Below, piece after piece: positions 52,989 through 64,000 of a DNA stretch of 64,000 nt. The stretch is from NCBI RefSeq assembly GCF_026213295.1, contig NC_079415.1, positions 24,017,347 through 24,081,346 of the forward strand, written 5' to 3'. The notes beneath the pieces are model-generated. The model ran no database searches. It was not told the DNA's origin and was given only the letters and a program-made list of their open reading frames with translations. The stretch comes from Gadus chalcogrammus. Taxonomy: Eukaryota > Chordata > Actinopteri > Gadiformes > Gadidae. A program made the translations under genes and the position numbers. The stretch's first letter is position 1. Each line of letters begins with the position of its first letter.

Positions 52989-53344
52989 GTGCCATCCCAG
53001 GTTGTACCCCCATGGTGGAGGAGGAGCTAGCCCACAATTTCTCCATAGTAAGGTCATGCTTTCATACTTTGTTGTCCGAACTTCGCTGTCTATACAAAAA
53101 GCGTCGGGCCATTAACAAGCCTGAGGAACACCTAAAATGGCGGCAGTTAGCGAAAATGAAAAGGCCTCCAATGGGATACTCATCATGGTTGTTGACTGTA
53201 TTGTATTCTACCCGCTTATAGGGCGATTAGCCGATTCCGGGAATCATTCCGCTTATCGGAAACGGTCTGGGAAGGCTTATTTCTGCTAAACGCATCGCAG
53301 CCATCTGTAGAGGAAGATAATGGCACATTATCTTCGTGTGATAA
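52989..53344. other. No recognised gene
   Basis: A short plus-strand frame from 53012 (MVEEELAHNFSIVRSCFHTL) has no domain I know. The stretch may be part of an old element. Nothing further can be supported. Confidence 0.35.
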
Positions 53345-53357
53345 CGTGTGTGTGTGC

Positions 53358-53434
<77 letters not shown>
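53345..53434. repeat. (TG)n microsatellite
   Basis: TG run with GCATATG near its left end. A second imperfect TG patch lies at 53533-53586. Confidence 0.98.
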
Positions 53435-53438
<4 letters not shown>

Positions 53439-53909
53439 AGAATAGTATGTGTATTATTTATAAAATGTTACCAATCTTTGGCCACTTCAGCCTGAAGTTT
53501 AAAGCTGGCCTGTGTGAGTTTTTCCATGCTACACACGTGTGTAGCATGTGTGTACGTGCGTTTGTGTGTGTATCTGTGTGTGTGTCAACTGTCTAGTACA
53601 TGTCATAAGACCACGCGTCTCCTCTTTGAGCCAGCTGGCCACGTCCAGGTTGCCTTGACGATGGACGTGATGAGTCATAGAGGTGGTTGTGGCACCTGAG
53701 GACTTTATCGTTGAAATATCACTCTGGAAGACAGTGTGACTTGTCCTGCAGGAATAAAAACAGGAATAAACCAAAGGAGAGGGGAGAATAGGACAAGTGG
53801 AGTGGAGTCCTTCGGTTATGATTTGGGAATTCAGTGGATGAAAATAAATAAATACATTTTTTTTTTCTCAAATAATGGCATGATGGGAAATCCTAACCAT
53901 GTGTTGAGG

Positions 53910-53974
<65 letters not shown>

Positions 53975-54344
53975 GTGAAGAGAACAAACGATATCCGGTT
54001 CCAATGAGCAAAACTCATGTGAAAATCTAGAAAAACCAAAGCAATGGAGGAAAACATCAGAGAGAAGAGCGAGGCGCCGCACTAGAGGTCCGCCCCGAAC
54101 ACCACTGAGGAGCAGGCATGTGGAATCACACCTTGTGAGGCTGAATGACAGCTGGCCAACACAAGCCCCTACATGCCTGGACACCCTCCTGCCCAGCGGC
54201 CCTGTGCGGTGACTGGGACCCTATATATACACACCTCACACAGCAGCTCTGACGCCCCCGGCCCTGCCCCTCAAGGTACCTAATGCTGGGTTGGTGTTTT
54301 TTTCACAGGAGGATTGTATTGAGCAAGGCAGGGTTGCTTTAGGG
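53435..54344. repeat. (CT)n array within unrecognised sequence
   Basis: 53911-53965 is (CT)n. The flanks (53435-53910 and 53966-54344) show no gene. TGACCTTGTGAGG-type and CACACCTCACACAGC sequence near 54130-54245 looks unique. Confidence 0.7.
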
Positions 54345-54853
54345 CAGGGGTGCCCAACCAGTCGATCGCGGTCTACCAGTAGATCGCCGACAGATCCCAT
54401 GTCGATCGCGAGGGGTGAAGAAAAAAAAAAAAAAAAAGTTTTTTTTTTTTTTTTAATAAAATTAAATTTGCGCGGGACATATACGCGCGGTAGCGCATGT
54501 GCTGTTAACAGCAGTTGAAAGCCGTCAACAGTAGTTACACACTCCTAAACGTTGGCATGGCTGAGGGGAAACAAGCTAAGACCTACCATTTTCACCCTGA
54601 GTGGGAGGAAGATTATTGATTATCGTTGAGAAGGTGCCGTGCGCAGACGGAATGAAACCCCCACTGAAGTCCGTGTAGGTTCACGATACAACCCCCCCCC
54701 CCCCCCCCCCCCCCGTCAACAATTGTTCTCTACCCCCCCCCCCACCCCCCCCCCCCCCCCCCCCCTCCGCTTGAAGGTAGGTTTGCTGGTAGATCTCGGG
54801 AGGTTGGCTACTTGAAAAGTAGATCTTGGGTCAAAAAAGGTTGGGCACCCCTG
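54345..54853 (+). mobile_element. hAT element with target duplication CTTTAGGG
   Basis: Perfect 15-base ends CAGGGGTGCCCAACC and GGTTGGGCACCCCTG, and CTTTAGGG at 54337-54344 and 54854-54861. It includes GTCGATCGCGGTCTACC and GTAGATCTTGGG near the ends. At 54557 a frame MAEGKQAKTYHFHPEWEEDY then a stop is the start of a GTF2IRD2/BED-type transposase. Runs of A/T (54420-54455) and C (54690-54765) fill the middle. Confidence 0.96.
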
Positions 54854-54863
54854 CTTTAGGGTT

Positions 54864-55030
54864 TCGTAATGGTCATTAGGGTGTTGGGCTCCCAACAAAA
54901 GGGTACTGGGTTCGATCCCCAATGTCCATAGCCCCCTAACCCCCCAACCCCCATCTGGTCCTTAACCACCTGTGTCTGTGTTCACTGCAGGTCGCTTTGG
55001 ACAGAACGTCTGTTCAAATAAATCCTCAAT
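54864..55030 (+). mobile_element. tRNA-derived SINE
   Basis: Starts GTAATGGTCATTAGGGTGTT, with GGGTACTGGGTTCGATCCCC as a clear B box. The body ends GGTCGCTTTGGACAGAACGT, then CTGTTCAAATAAA, which corresponds to the L2-type tail CGCTTTGGATAAAAGCGTCTG. It has lost tRNA folding and is not a tRNA gene. Confidence 0.82.
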
Positions 55031-55077
55031 AGTAATTATTATTCAGTCATCTTTCTATACAAAAAAACTAAAACCAA

Positions 55078-55388
55078 AGACCACAGACCAGAGACCAGAG
55101 ACAAAGACCATAGACCAGAGACCAGACACCAGAGACCAGAGACCAAAGACCAGAGATCAGAGACCAAAGACCAGAGACCAGAGATCAGAGACCAAAGACC
55201 AAAGACACCAAAGATCAGAGATCAGAGTCCAGAGACCAAAGACCAAAGACCAAAGACCAGAGACCAGAAACCAAAGAGACCAAAGACCAGAGACCAAAGA
55301 CGAAAGACGAAAGACACCAAAGACCAAAGACCAGAGACCCGAGACCAAAGACCAAAGACCAAAAGCCAGAGACCAAGAGATCAACTAG
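55078..55388. repeat. (AGACCAA/AGACCAG)n 7-bp minisatellite
   Basis: About 40 units of AGACCAR or AGATCAG, with occasional ACACCAA. It lies directly behind the SINE tail. Confidence 0.96.
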
Positions 55389-55895
55389 ACAAAAGTATCC
55401 ATTGTTCTCTACGGTGAATAAGGCCACGCCTTCCCGCCGGCATCCAACCAAAAACCAACCAATCACGGTGAAGGGAGTGGGACCATTAGCTGTGGTCGGA
55501 CCCGGCCTGTGTCATGTTACCGCACGCGGGGGGGAGGCGGGGCTGTTGCAACGGGCGTGGTCAGCCGCCGCTGGATTTGCATTCCCCCCCGACCCCGCCT
55601 ATTGCCGCTTACGAGGTCGAATCAATGGCATCCAATTACATTTGTCTGTGGTTGTGAGGCATCGCCGTGGTTACCGGCCGAAAGAGCAACACATGGATGG
55701 AATTAACCCCATGCGGCTAGTAAAGATGTCACACACACGCCATATGGAAAACACGTCGGAGAATGAGCCGGGAATATTGGGCAAACACACACAACACATT
55801 TGAATCCGAGCCACTCGGGGGGCGAGTTTGAACGGCTCGCGAGGCTCAGAGAGGATCCCTACTCGGGTGACCGGAGTGTGATCAGGGTCCGAAGG
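55389..55895. other. No recognised gene
   Basis: GC-rich patch (55495-55620, CGGGCGTGG and CCCCCCCGACCCCGCC) followed by CGAGCCACTCGGGGGGCGAG. No domain or splice-flanked frame found. Confidence 0.4.
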
Positions 55896-56098
55896 GGACT
55901 TTTACATTTACATTTAAATGTAGGGCATTTAGAAAGAGGCTTACAATAAGTACATTTGTCAGAAGAAGGAGAAACAACAATATATCTGTTGGTACAGTAA
56001 GGATGTTCATAGAAGGCCAAGGGCCAAGCACTAACAATCGCTAGGTTAACCCATTCCCCGTACACAAAAAAAATAGCTAGGATAAGATGCTACACACA
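55896..56098 (-). mobile_element. SINE-like repeat with LINE2-type tail (minus strand)
   Basis: Reverse complement of the family at 23725-23918: TACATTTACATTTAAATGTA, GGGCATTTAG at the tail side and GCTAGGTTAACCCATTCCCC in the body. Confidence 0.78.
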
Positions 56099-56239
56099 AC
56101 TAAGTACAACTATTTAACACCCTGCTGTTCATCTTCCATTTCCAAGGTCTCCCTCTCTGCCTCCCCCGCCTCTCCCACGTCTGCTCTGTCTCTCTCTCTC
56201 TTCCACTGTTTATCAGACTCACTCCCCATGTCCGTTTTG

Positions 56240-56323
<84 letters not shown>

Positions 56324-57559
56324 CTAAAGGAGAGCTGTATAATGACTCTATATGTGCTAATATGCATATCCAAGGCAAATTGTCAAAGACTAAATGCAAA
56401 CATTGAACATGCTAACATTGAACGCTGTAACGTCAGTATTACGTATTCCGGGCCGATATTAAATATTCTTAGAGGCAGAACAAACAATGCCCACAATCTT
56501 TTTATTCATCCTTGTTTTCCTAAACAATTAATAAAATACAAATAGATAACTGACCGGACTTCAAGGGCCCCGAGAATCATTTAACTAATATACTAACTAC
56601 TTTCCTTTGAGCCTCAGAGTGGTCTCTCGCCATTCATGATTTCCTTTCATCCCGTCAGGATATAATGAGAACACTTCATGGATGATATTGATTAACCAAT
56701 GAACAGCAGGTTAAGATACCGTTATATGCTGTTTAAGTAACGGCTGATTTGGAAGTATTTAGTTAAACACAATGTCAAAGAAACTCCTTTATTCAATGAT
56801 TTCCCCGAATTTTGAACGACACCCTACCACAGAGATGGAACCGTGCTTGTGCTATGTTTGTGTAGCAACCGTGGTCTTAGCCGGAAGGGGCAGATAGTAT
56901 GCTAGCATCAGTGCAGGTCCTTAAGAAGTTAAACACTAATGACTTACGAAGGGAGTTGGTGTTGGTTGAATAGATGAGCTATTTTCATTCCATTCATCAT
57001 AAAACATTGACATTTGATACAAAATAAAGCTTTTGAAAATAACAAACAAAATCAAAAGAATAAGTCCTTTGTAGCTGGATTCCTTGGGAAAGGAGTTGTT
57101 CGGTCAAGGAATGTCTAGTTCAGGGGGAGATATCCAGATATGTGTGTTTCAGTTTCTCTTACTAGTACCCGGGTAGGTTAGTGTGTATCTATTTGTTGTC
57201 TTATCTGTTATGAATGGATCTTCACAATCGTCCATGGCGGTGTTCACGGCTGGCCACGGCGTATCCAAACCATCCACAGTTCTATTGGCCAAAGCTCGCC
57301 GTCGTAGATTCAAACATCCTTCGATCAAACAAAAAAACCAACCGGAGATTCAAGTGAACAATATAATTCACGGTAGTAATCTTGTATTTTCAATGTTCAG
57401 GTCCTAATAAAACAACACCTTATTAATGCCATGGAAATATTTATGACTGAACTAATCAAAGGTGGTAATATTAATTTATGGCGTTTTATGCCGGGAGATT
57501 CTCTGTTGTGCTTAATACCTGCCATCTGTCCAGTGTTACGTTTTTTTTTCAATATTCAC
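56099..57559. repeat. (CT)n array and unrecognised sequence before the DIRS element
   Basis: 56243-56321 is (CT)n. 56400-57559 has no domain-bearing frame. CCTAATAAAACAACACCTTA near 57403 looks like a polyadenylation-type motif of an old element, but I cannot define one. Confidence 0.55.
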
Positions 57560-57985
57560 TCGGTATCTCACTATGGGACACGCCCCTCGTGCTGTCCCCC
57601 AGAAGCAATTTTACACTATGCCAGTCGTGACTGGCCAACAGACGTGTCGTCTGCCTGCAGAGGAGGGACTCCCTCCTACAACATAAGTCCCGTCGTTCTC
57701 AAGTCATCTCTTCAGTCTTTAACCTCTTCACGCTCCTAGAAGCACCTCTCGGACAGAAGTTGTAGAAGGCCTAGCATACTGTTCCCAGAGCGAGCTAACC
57801 CCTCGGTCACCGAACGCTAGCCTACATCGCTACCTCTGACCTCTGTGAGGCTCAAAAGAGCTAGATTGTCACCAAACAGTAGCTGCTAGTATCCATACTA
57901 GCTGCTAGTACCTACACTAGCTGCGATCCCTGTGTCCAAGCTGACCTGTCGCCAAACAGCAGCTGGGCATAAGCGGAAAGAGACC

Positions 57986-59119
57986 ATGCAGTCTGAGGTT
58001 GAACCTACCCTAACCGAGGGCTCGGGGAAGCCTCCGACAAAGTTCTGCGTATGCGGGAACAAGATGTCGGGAGCGGATAGCCACACCGCCTGCATTCGCT
58101 GCCTTGGGCTGGAACATGCCAAGGCTGCCCTTGCATTCCCGGCCACCTGCGAGCATTGCGCACGTTTTTCCAATAAAACCCACAAACGCCGGCTGAATAA
58201 GCAGGCGAAGCTCTTCGCAGATGATCCGGTAATGAGGGTAGCCGACCCACCACTACCGGAGCTAGCGGGAGGATCCCGGGGGCTCGCCGCCCCACTGGGC
58301 ACCGGCTGGGGATCGGAGGTGGACCTCACCGATGCTTCCCAGCCGCTGGAGTTGACTCAGCCCGACGCTATCGAGGCTAGCCTGCTGGAAGGGCCTGACG
58401 AAGCCGAGGGCGGTTACTCCGAGTCGGGGGGGGAATCTATTAGCCTCGGCTCTGACGAGGACGAGGATGATGATTCTTTTCCCCCCCGCACCGCGTCGCC
58501 TATGGTGGTGGGCGGTGGGTGCACCGCCTCCCTGAACCCGGCCGTCAGCATGGACCTCCACGAGGCCTGCAAGAGGGCGGCTGCGCGGCTGAACATCGAG
58601 TGGCCGGAGCCCCCGGTGGAGACCGCCACAACTCGCTACGAGGGCAAGCGACTCCCGAAGGCAAAGACCTCAACCAGCCTGCTACTTCCGGCCTTACCCG
58701 AGTGCCTGGATGAAGCGACCCAGTCTTGGTTCAAGCCTCTCTCAGCCAAGATCCCTGTCCAGGGTGGATCGGGGTTGGATTGGGCCGGTATGGAGGAAAA
58801 GGGGTTCTCCCCCCTGCCTCCGGTTGAACCACTGCTGGCGTCGCACCTCCACCCCACGCAGAAGTCCGCCATGTCTTCGGCGTGCCCTACACTACCGTCC
58901 AGAGCCGACTCCTTCCAGTCGTCGATGACCGAGAAGGGCTACAAGGCGATGGCCACACAACATAAAAAAGGAACAGAATGTAATAAGACGGTGCCTGGTG
59001 GGCGTGAGTGCCGGTGCGCAGCCCACAATGCCCGTTCGGCCCGGCAGGACCAGCGACGCTGGGACCGCTGTCTGGCCGGGCTCAACAGTGGCGGGCATGT
59101 GGGCCGGATTGGGTTATAA
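57986..59119 (+). pseudogene. gag-like protein of the DIRS element
   Basis: Open frame of about 377 codons from MQSEVEPTLTEGSGKPPTKF. The N-terminus has a Cys/His cluster CVCGNKMSGADSHTACIRCL, then CEHCARFSNKTHKRRL, probably metal binding. The middle has an acidic Ser/Glu/Asp stretch (SLGSDEDEDDDS). The first ATG at 57986 is used because the frame upstream starts only with GTG. No stop interrupts it, so by itself it could be intact. Called with the dead element. Confidence 0.8.
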
Positions 59120-59209
59120 AAACGGTAACCGCCGGCTACAGGCTCCAATTTGCGTCCACTCCTCCCCGTTTCAACGGGATACTGCAGTTGCAGTCCCGTG
59201 GAGAGAAAG

Positions 59210-60916
59210 CTCATGTTTTACAGGAGGAAATCACCTCTCTAAAAAACAAGGGGCAATTCGGGTAGTGCCACCGGAGGAAAACCAAAGCGGTTTTTACTCG
59301 AGGTACTTTCTAGTCCCGAAGAAGGGAGGGGGCCTCCGGCCGATATTAGATTTACACGCTCTGAACAATTACATGAGACAGTACAGTTTCAGGATGCTGA
59401 CACACGCCGCTCTCAAACGCTTCGTGCACCCGGGAGGCTGGTTCACAGGCATAGATCTGAGGGACGCTTATTTCCATATCCCCATTTATCCCCCTCACAG
59501 GAAATATCTCAGGTTCACCTTCCAGGGCGTAACGTACGAGTATTTGGTTCTCCCGTTCGGCCTTTCGTTAAGTCCACGGGTGTTTGTGAAATGCACGGAG
59601 GCTACTATCTGGAGCGCCCCTCAGGTTGAAAGGAATGCGTTTAGCAACATACATAGATGACTTCTAGCCACACAGTCGCCCAAGGAGGCTCAGGCGCAGA
59701 CCAGCGTGCTCATATCGCACCTAATGTCCCTGGTTTCACAATTAACGTGCAAAAGAGTGTTTTGGTCCCTATTCAAAGCATAACGTTCATAAGCTTGTGC
59801 CTCGATTCAGTGACGTTCAAAGCACGTCTATCCGCGGAGAGAGTGGAAGCCTTTCAGGCTTGTCTGGCAATTTTTCGCAGGGGGACGATGTTGAAGTTCA
59901 GAACGTGCCTCAGACTATTGGGTCTGATGGCGTCGGCGCTGGTAGTAGTCCCACTTGGCCGCCTCCATCTGAGGCCGGTTCAGCGATGGGTTGCATCACT
60001 CAGACTGAACCCGACGTGCCATGGCCATCGCCGGGTTTTGATCTCCAGGGCGTGCGTCTTGGCGCTGCGCCCTTGGGGACGCGCGTCCTTTCTGACTACA
60101 GGCGTTACCATGGGAGCTGTCCTGGCGAGGAAGGTCCTTTCGACGGGCTGGCTGGGGAGCCGTATACGAGGGCAGAACAGTAAATGGCACGTGGAGCTCA
60201 CATATGCACCTAAACTGTTCACCTAAACTGCTTGGAACTACAGGCGTGTCACTGGCGCTGAAACATTTTCTTCCCTTTCTGAGAGGGCAACATGTTCTAG
60301 TCAGGACGGACAACACCACGGTGGTGGCGTATATAAACCGTCAGGGGGGGCTGCGCTCCCCTCAAATGCACACGTTGGCACACAGACTGACCATGTGGGG
60401 CAACGCCCACCTGTTGTCGCTGAGAGCAACACACGTGCCGGTCGCGCGGAACTGGGGAGCAGATTTAATGTCCAGGGGCGACCCTCGCTACAAGGATTGG
60501 AAACTCCACGTCGTGGTCGTGAACCAGATATGGGAGAGATACGGTCGAGCAGAGGTCGATCTCTTTGCATCAGAGGAGAACACTCAGTGCCATCTGTTCT
60601 ATTCCCTAACCGGTCGGAGCGCCCCGATGGGGCTGGATGCTTTGGCATACGAGTGGCCGCGCGTCCTCCTGTACGCTTTTCCCCCATTAGAACTGATCAT
60701 TCCTACTCTCGCCAGGGTGCGAGAGAAGGGTCATGTGCTGATCCTTATAGCCCCCCGTTGGCCGGGGAAATATTGGTTGGTGGAAATAGTCCAGTTGCTG
60801 TGCAGCCAGCCTTGGCCTCTGCCTTTACGCAGGGATCTCCTGACGCAAGCGCATGGGGAAATCTTCCATCGTCATCCGGAGCGCATGGCTCTGTGGGCCT
60901 GGCCCGTGAAAGGATG
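59210..60916 (+). pseudogene. Reverse transcriptase and RNase H of the DIRS element
   Basis: RT motifs: GAIRVVPPEENQSGFYSRYF, LVPKKGGGLRPILDLHALNN, WFTGIDLRDAYFHIPIYPPH (first Asp), YEYLVLPFGLSLSPRVF. The catalytic YIDDF is at 59648-59662 but in another frame than the upstream part, so a frameshift lies just before it. Then FKARLSAERVEAFQACLAIF and RTCLRLLGLMASALVVVPLG follow. RNase H: VLVRTDNTTVVAYINRQGGL, then THVPVARNWGADLMSRGDPR. C-terminal VDLFASEENTQCHLFYSLTG and APRWPGKYWLVEIVQLL close the frame at 60916. Confidence 0.9.
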
Positions 60917-61940
60917 AACCTAACGACGGCTGGACTCCACTGGAATGTCATTACGACTATCCAGGGCGCCAGGGCTTCCTCTACGCGTTACGCATATGAC
61001 GGGAAATGGCGTGCGTTCGAGGATTGGTGCGCGAAAGCTGGGGAAATAGCTTTCCAGAGTCCCATGCCTGTTATTCTGACATTTCTACAGGACTTGCTGG
61101 ATAAAGGCCGGGCTTTCTCCACTGTCAAAGTGTACTTGGCCGCTATATCGGCTTATCACATAGGTTTTGGGGACAAATCGGCAGGTCAGCACCCTATCGT
61201 TTGCACGCCGTCTTCGGCCGGTGTCGCGGAGCTTGGCTGCTCCGTGGGATTTATCTACGGTGCTTGATACACTGTCACGCCCACCGTTTGAGCCCTTACA
61301 ACAGGTAGAGCTTAAGCTCTCGTTTAAGACGGCTTTGTTGCTCACGTTGGCCTCGGCTAGACGCACTAGTGACATCCATGCGCTGGCGGTTAGCCCGACG
61401 TGTATGCAGTTTTTGCGGGGGAACTCAAAGGTTCTATTAAAGCCGAATCCAGCGTTTGTTCCCAAGGTATTCGACTCTGCGTTGTCATACCTCCCTATTG
61501 AGCTGTTGGCTTTCCATTCTCCTCCTTTCCCCTCCCAGGAGCAGGAGCGGCTGAATGCGCTCTGCCCGCTGCAGGCTTTACGGGTCTATGTTGATAGGAC
61601 GGCTGGATTCAGGAAATCGGAGCAGCTGTTTGTATCATGTGCTACGTCACACCTGGGGAAGCCTCTCTCGAAGTAGTGTTTATCACACTGGATCGTGGGG
61701 GCTATAGCCATGGTTTATAATAGCGTGGGTTTGGAACCCCCTATCGGCCTGCGCGCACATTCGACTCGCGGCATGTCCGCATCCTGGGCACTGTTCCAGG
61801 GGGTCTCAGTGGAAGAAATATGTGCGACTGCCAGCTGGGCGACGCCTTACACTTTCGCTAGATTCTACAGGTTGGATGTTACTGCGCCTTATCTGTCTCA
61901 CACAGTCTTGAGCGTTGGATCGGTGAACATGCCTGTTTGA
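60917..61940 (+). pseudogene. Tyrosine recombinase of the DIRS element
   Basis: It would integrate circular cDNA without target duplication. The N-terminal SAM-like part is STRYAYDGKWRAFEDWCAKA, then FSTVKVYLAAISAYH. A frameshift near 61190 is followed by FKTALLLTLASARRTSDIHA with the first catalytic Arg. Then LCPLQALRVYVDRT, a stop at 61674, and finally GLRAHSTRGMSASWALFQGV (His-x-x-Arg) and TFARFYRLDVTAPYL with the catalytic Tyr. The R-H-R-Y residues are all visible, but in three frames. Confidence 0.9.
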
Positions 61941-62016
61941 TGGGTTTGCACTGGTACTTCTTTGGCAATACGGGAGTTACTATATCCCATAGCAAGATAC
62001 CGAGCGAATATTGAAA

Positions 62017-62460
62017 GAAAACTTAAGGTTAAGAAATTAACCAAGGTTTTCTGATATATGAGTGAGGTATCTCACCAGACCACCCTCCTTGCCCGGAGCG
62101 AGGAAGATGTGTTTTGCCTATAGACTGAAGAGATGACGTGACGACGGGACTTATGTAGTAGGAGGGAGTCCCGGCTTTGTTGACCATGTGGGGCAACGCC
62201 CACCTGTTGTCGCTGAGAGGAACACATGTGCCGGTCGCGCGGAACTGGGGAGCAGATTTAATGTCCAGGGGCGACCCTCGCTACAAGGATTTGCAGACGT
62301 CACGTCTGGCCAGGCAGACGTCACGTCTGTTGGCCAGTCACGACTGGCGTAGTGTAAAATTGCTTCTGGGGGACAGCGCGAGGGGCGTGTCCCATAGTGA
62401 GATACCTCACTCATATATCAGAAAACCTTGGTTAATTTCTTAACCATAAGTTCAAGGTGA
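62017..62460. repeat. DIRS internal complementary region and interrupted right terminal repeat
   Basis: 62017-62090 pairs with 62395-62455. 62118-62180 and 62300-62410 are the two parts of the inverted right repeat (complement of 57650-57720 and 57564-57650). Between them 62182-62292 is a copy of RNase H coding sequence 60388-60498. CAGACGTCACGTCTG occurs twice (62295 and 62316) as a small palindrome. Confidence 0.88.
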
Positions 62461-62689
62461 CCCCCTGGAAACGGGGTGCTCACGTGTAATTTCCTGTTAC
62501 TGGAATTATGTTGAGTGCTCCCTACTGGAGAACTCATGCAATTGCATCTTTAAATGATAAAGGGTTTAGTAGCCCTACATTCCATATGGGTTACATTTGG
62601 TAGATACATTGCGTGAAAATGAGCGATAAAAGAAGACAAGAGAGCCTATCATATTCCAGAAGTGGCAGTGAGCAGTGGTAGTGAGCAGT
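62461..62689. other. No recognised gene
   Basis: Short A/T-rich stretch with GTAGTGAGCAGTGGCAGTGA units starting near 62660, merging into the next repeat. Confidence 0.5.
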
Positions 62690-62930
62690 GGCAGTGAGCA
62701 GAACAGTACAGTAAGGTACAGTGTGTACAGTACACTACAGTGCAGTACAGTGCAATGCAATACAATACAGTACAGTACACTGAGTAGTGCAGTGCAGTGC
62801 AGTACAGTACAGTACAGTACAGTACAGTGAGCAGTGCAGTACAGTACAGTGCAGTGAGCAGAGAGCAGTGCAGTACAGTACAGTACAGTGAGCTATGCAG
62901 TACAGTGCAGTACAATGCAGTGCTGCAGTT
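62690..62930. repeat. (ACAGT/GCAGT)n pentamer repeat
   Basis: Runs of TACAGTACAGT and GCAGTGCAGT with GAGCAGT interruptions. Dinucleotide GTAC recurs every five bases. Confidence 0.95.
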
Positions 62931-63240
62931 AAATTCATAGGCCCAGGGGACACTCATTATTTTTTATATCAGAGGTGGATGACATTCACAAGCCGATATC
63001 CGATTAATTTACAATCCGCCAATATCAGACTGATGTATCGGATTTCCAAAAAATCGGATTAACCCTAGGCTGGACCTCGCAGATTTGACCTTGCAAGGCA
63101 TGTCCGATAAATCCTTACAGCTACAAAATTCAATGTCATGGCGCTCAACTTGATGTCGCTAGTTCTGATTTGCATTGTTCTTAGCACGTTTTGGACAAGA
63201 GATACCTGTTCGAGACCAGAATTCGGGCCAGCCCTAATGC
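62931..63240. mobile_element. hAT-like fragment with CCGATATCCGA motifs
   Basis: AGCCGATATCCGATTAATTT, CCGCCAATATCAGACTGATG and TATCGGATTTCC resemble the ends of the 19866-20512 element. Right part ATTCGGGCCAGCCCTAATGC is a possible second end. Weak support. Confidence 0.4.
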
Positions 63241-63384
63241 ACACACATACTTGCACCAATGCACACACTTGCAGAAACGCATGCACACACACACTTGCAC
63301 CAAGACAAACACTTGCCCCGGGCCCTCAAACCCGCTCCCACAAATACATGTCCACACACACTTGCCCCGTGCCCTCACACACAG

Positions 63385-63462
<78 letters not shown>

Positions 63463-63892
63463 GGAAAACAAATACACCCCAAAACACACACATAATCACA
63501 AATGCACACACAAACAAGCACAAACACACACATTTGCACAAACACAATCACACACTTACTTGCACCAACACACACACTTGCAGAAACCCATGCACAGTGC
63601 ACACACATACTTGCACCAATGCACACACTTGCAGAAACGCATGCACACACACACTTGCACCAAGACAAACACTTGCCCCGGGCCCTCACACACGCTCGCA
63701 CAAATACATGTCCACACACACTTGCCCCGTGCCCTCACACACACTTGCACAAATGCATGCTCACACACACTTGCACCAACACATACACTTGCAGAAACGC
63801 ATGCACACACACATTTTCACAAATGCACCTGCTTACAGTAAAGAATGCGCACACTTGCACTAGCCTACATGTATGCAAAACATGGTAATTCC

Positions 63893-63987
<95 letters not shown>

Positions 63988-64000
63988 ACATACTGACACA
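63241..64000. repeat. (AC)n arrays with a 140-bp duplicated block
   Basis: 63379-63459 and 63893-63980 are (AC)n. Blocks 63245-63385 and 63605-63745 (CTTGCACCAATGCACACACT, CATGTCCACACACACTTGCC) are near-identical at a distance of 360 bases. The rest is CACTTGCA-rich. Confidence 0.93.

Larger units (their letters stand above)
57560..62460 (+). mobile_element. DIRS-type retrotransposon with tyrosine recombinase
   Basis: The interior encodes, in order, a Cys-rich gag-like protein, reverse transcriptase/RNase H and a tyrosine recombinase, with no integrase or protease; this set defines DIRS elements. The left terminal repeat (57564-57720, GGTATCTCACTATGGGACAC) is inverted at the right end (62395-62410 and 62118-62180, interrupted). 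An internal complementary region at 62017-62090 (AAGGTTAAGAAATTAACCAA, GGTTTTCTGATATATGAGTG) is the reverse complement of the outermost right end 62395-62455, as known for DIRS. Frameshifts in RT and recombinase make it inactive. Confidence 0.93.

Noticed and set aside
54864..54920. Possible tRNA gene from the B box GGTTCGATCCCC
   Set aside because: No cloverleaf or anticodon arm of normal length; the downstream body and L2-type tail show a SINE.

Overview
The window looks like a piece of a ray-finned fish (teleost) genome. It combines one conserved vertebrate gene split into small exons with very dense dinucleotide microsatellites and a load of hAT, PIF/Harbinger-like, pogo-like, LINE, Ty3/gypsy and DIRS-type elements typical of fish. 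The abundance of (AC)n arrays and the two Gmr1-type retrotransposons (a group first recognised in Atlantic cod) would fit a gadiform fish, but that is only an inference.

The only host gene I recognise is hdac4 (class IIa histone deacetylase), on the minus strand. Twelve consecutive internal coding exons lie between 42892 and 3757. They run from the start of the N-terminal glutamine-rich region, through the MEF2-binding helix, the nuclear localisation signal and three 14-3-3 phosphosites, to the first exon of the deacetylase domain. Intron phases are consistent throughout, adding up to about 685 codons. The first exon(s), the promoter and most of the catalytic domain lie outside the window. 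Several introns are bounded by microsatellites that appear to form part of the splice signals. One intron uses a GC donor, and two acceptors are tandem (NAGNAG type).

Region by region: 1-3756 holds a hAT remnant and a decayed LINE downstream of the last exon. 3757-9948 holds exons L to H, simple repeats and a 1.18-kb structure with two 401-bp inverted arms that look identical. 10192-14792 is a hAT transposon with an 8-bp target duplication, filled by a second hAT fragment and a LINE. 15936-20623 is a decayed LTR retrotransposon. 20847-30955 holds exons F to B with hAT, Harbinger-like and other short elements. 33098-39332 is a three-level nest (Harbinger-like, containing hAT, containing an LTR retrotransposon). 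42570-42892 is exon A. From 42893 to the right edge no host exon was recognised. That part holds a ZMYM1-like hAT remnant with a 301-bp tandem duplication, a TTAA-flanked element containing a pogo-like element, SINEs, a DIRS retrotransposon with tyrosine recombinase (57560-62460), and long AC arrays.

No bacterial-type operon, CRISPR array or rRNA gene is present. The most unusual structures are the 401-bp-arm inverted repeat at 6001-7177, the two elements whose integrase precedes reverse transcriptase, the nested insertions with clean target duplications, and the DIRS right terminal repeat interrupted by a copy of its own RNase H region. All alignments were done by eye, and comparisons with known proteins are from memory.
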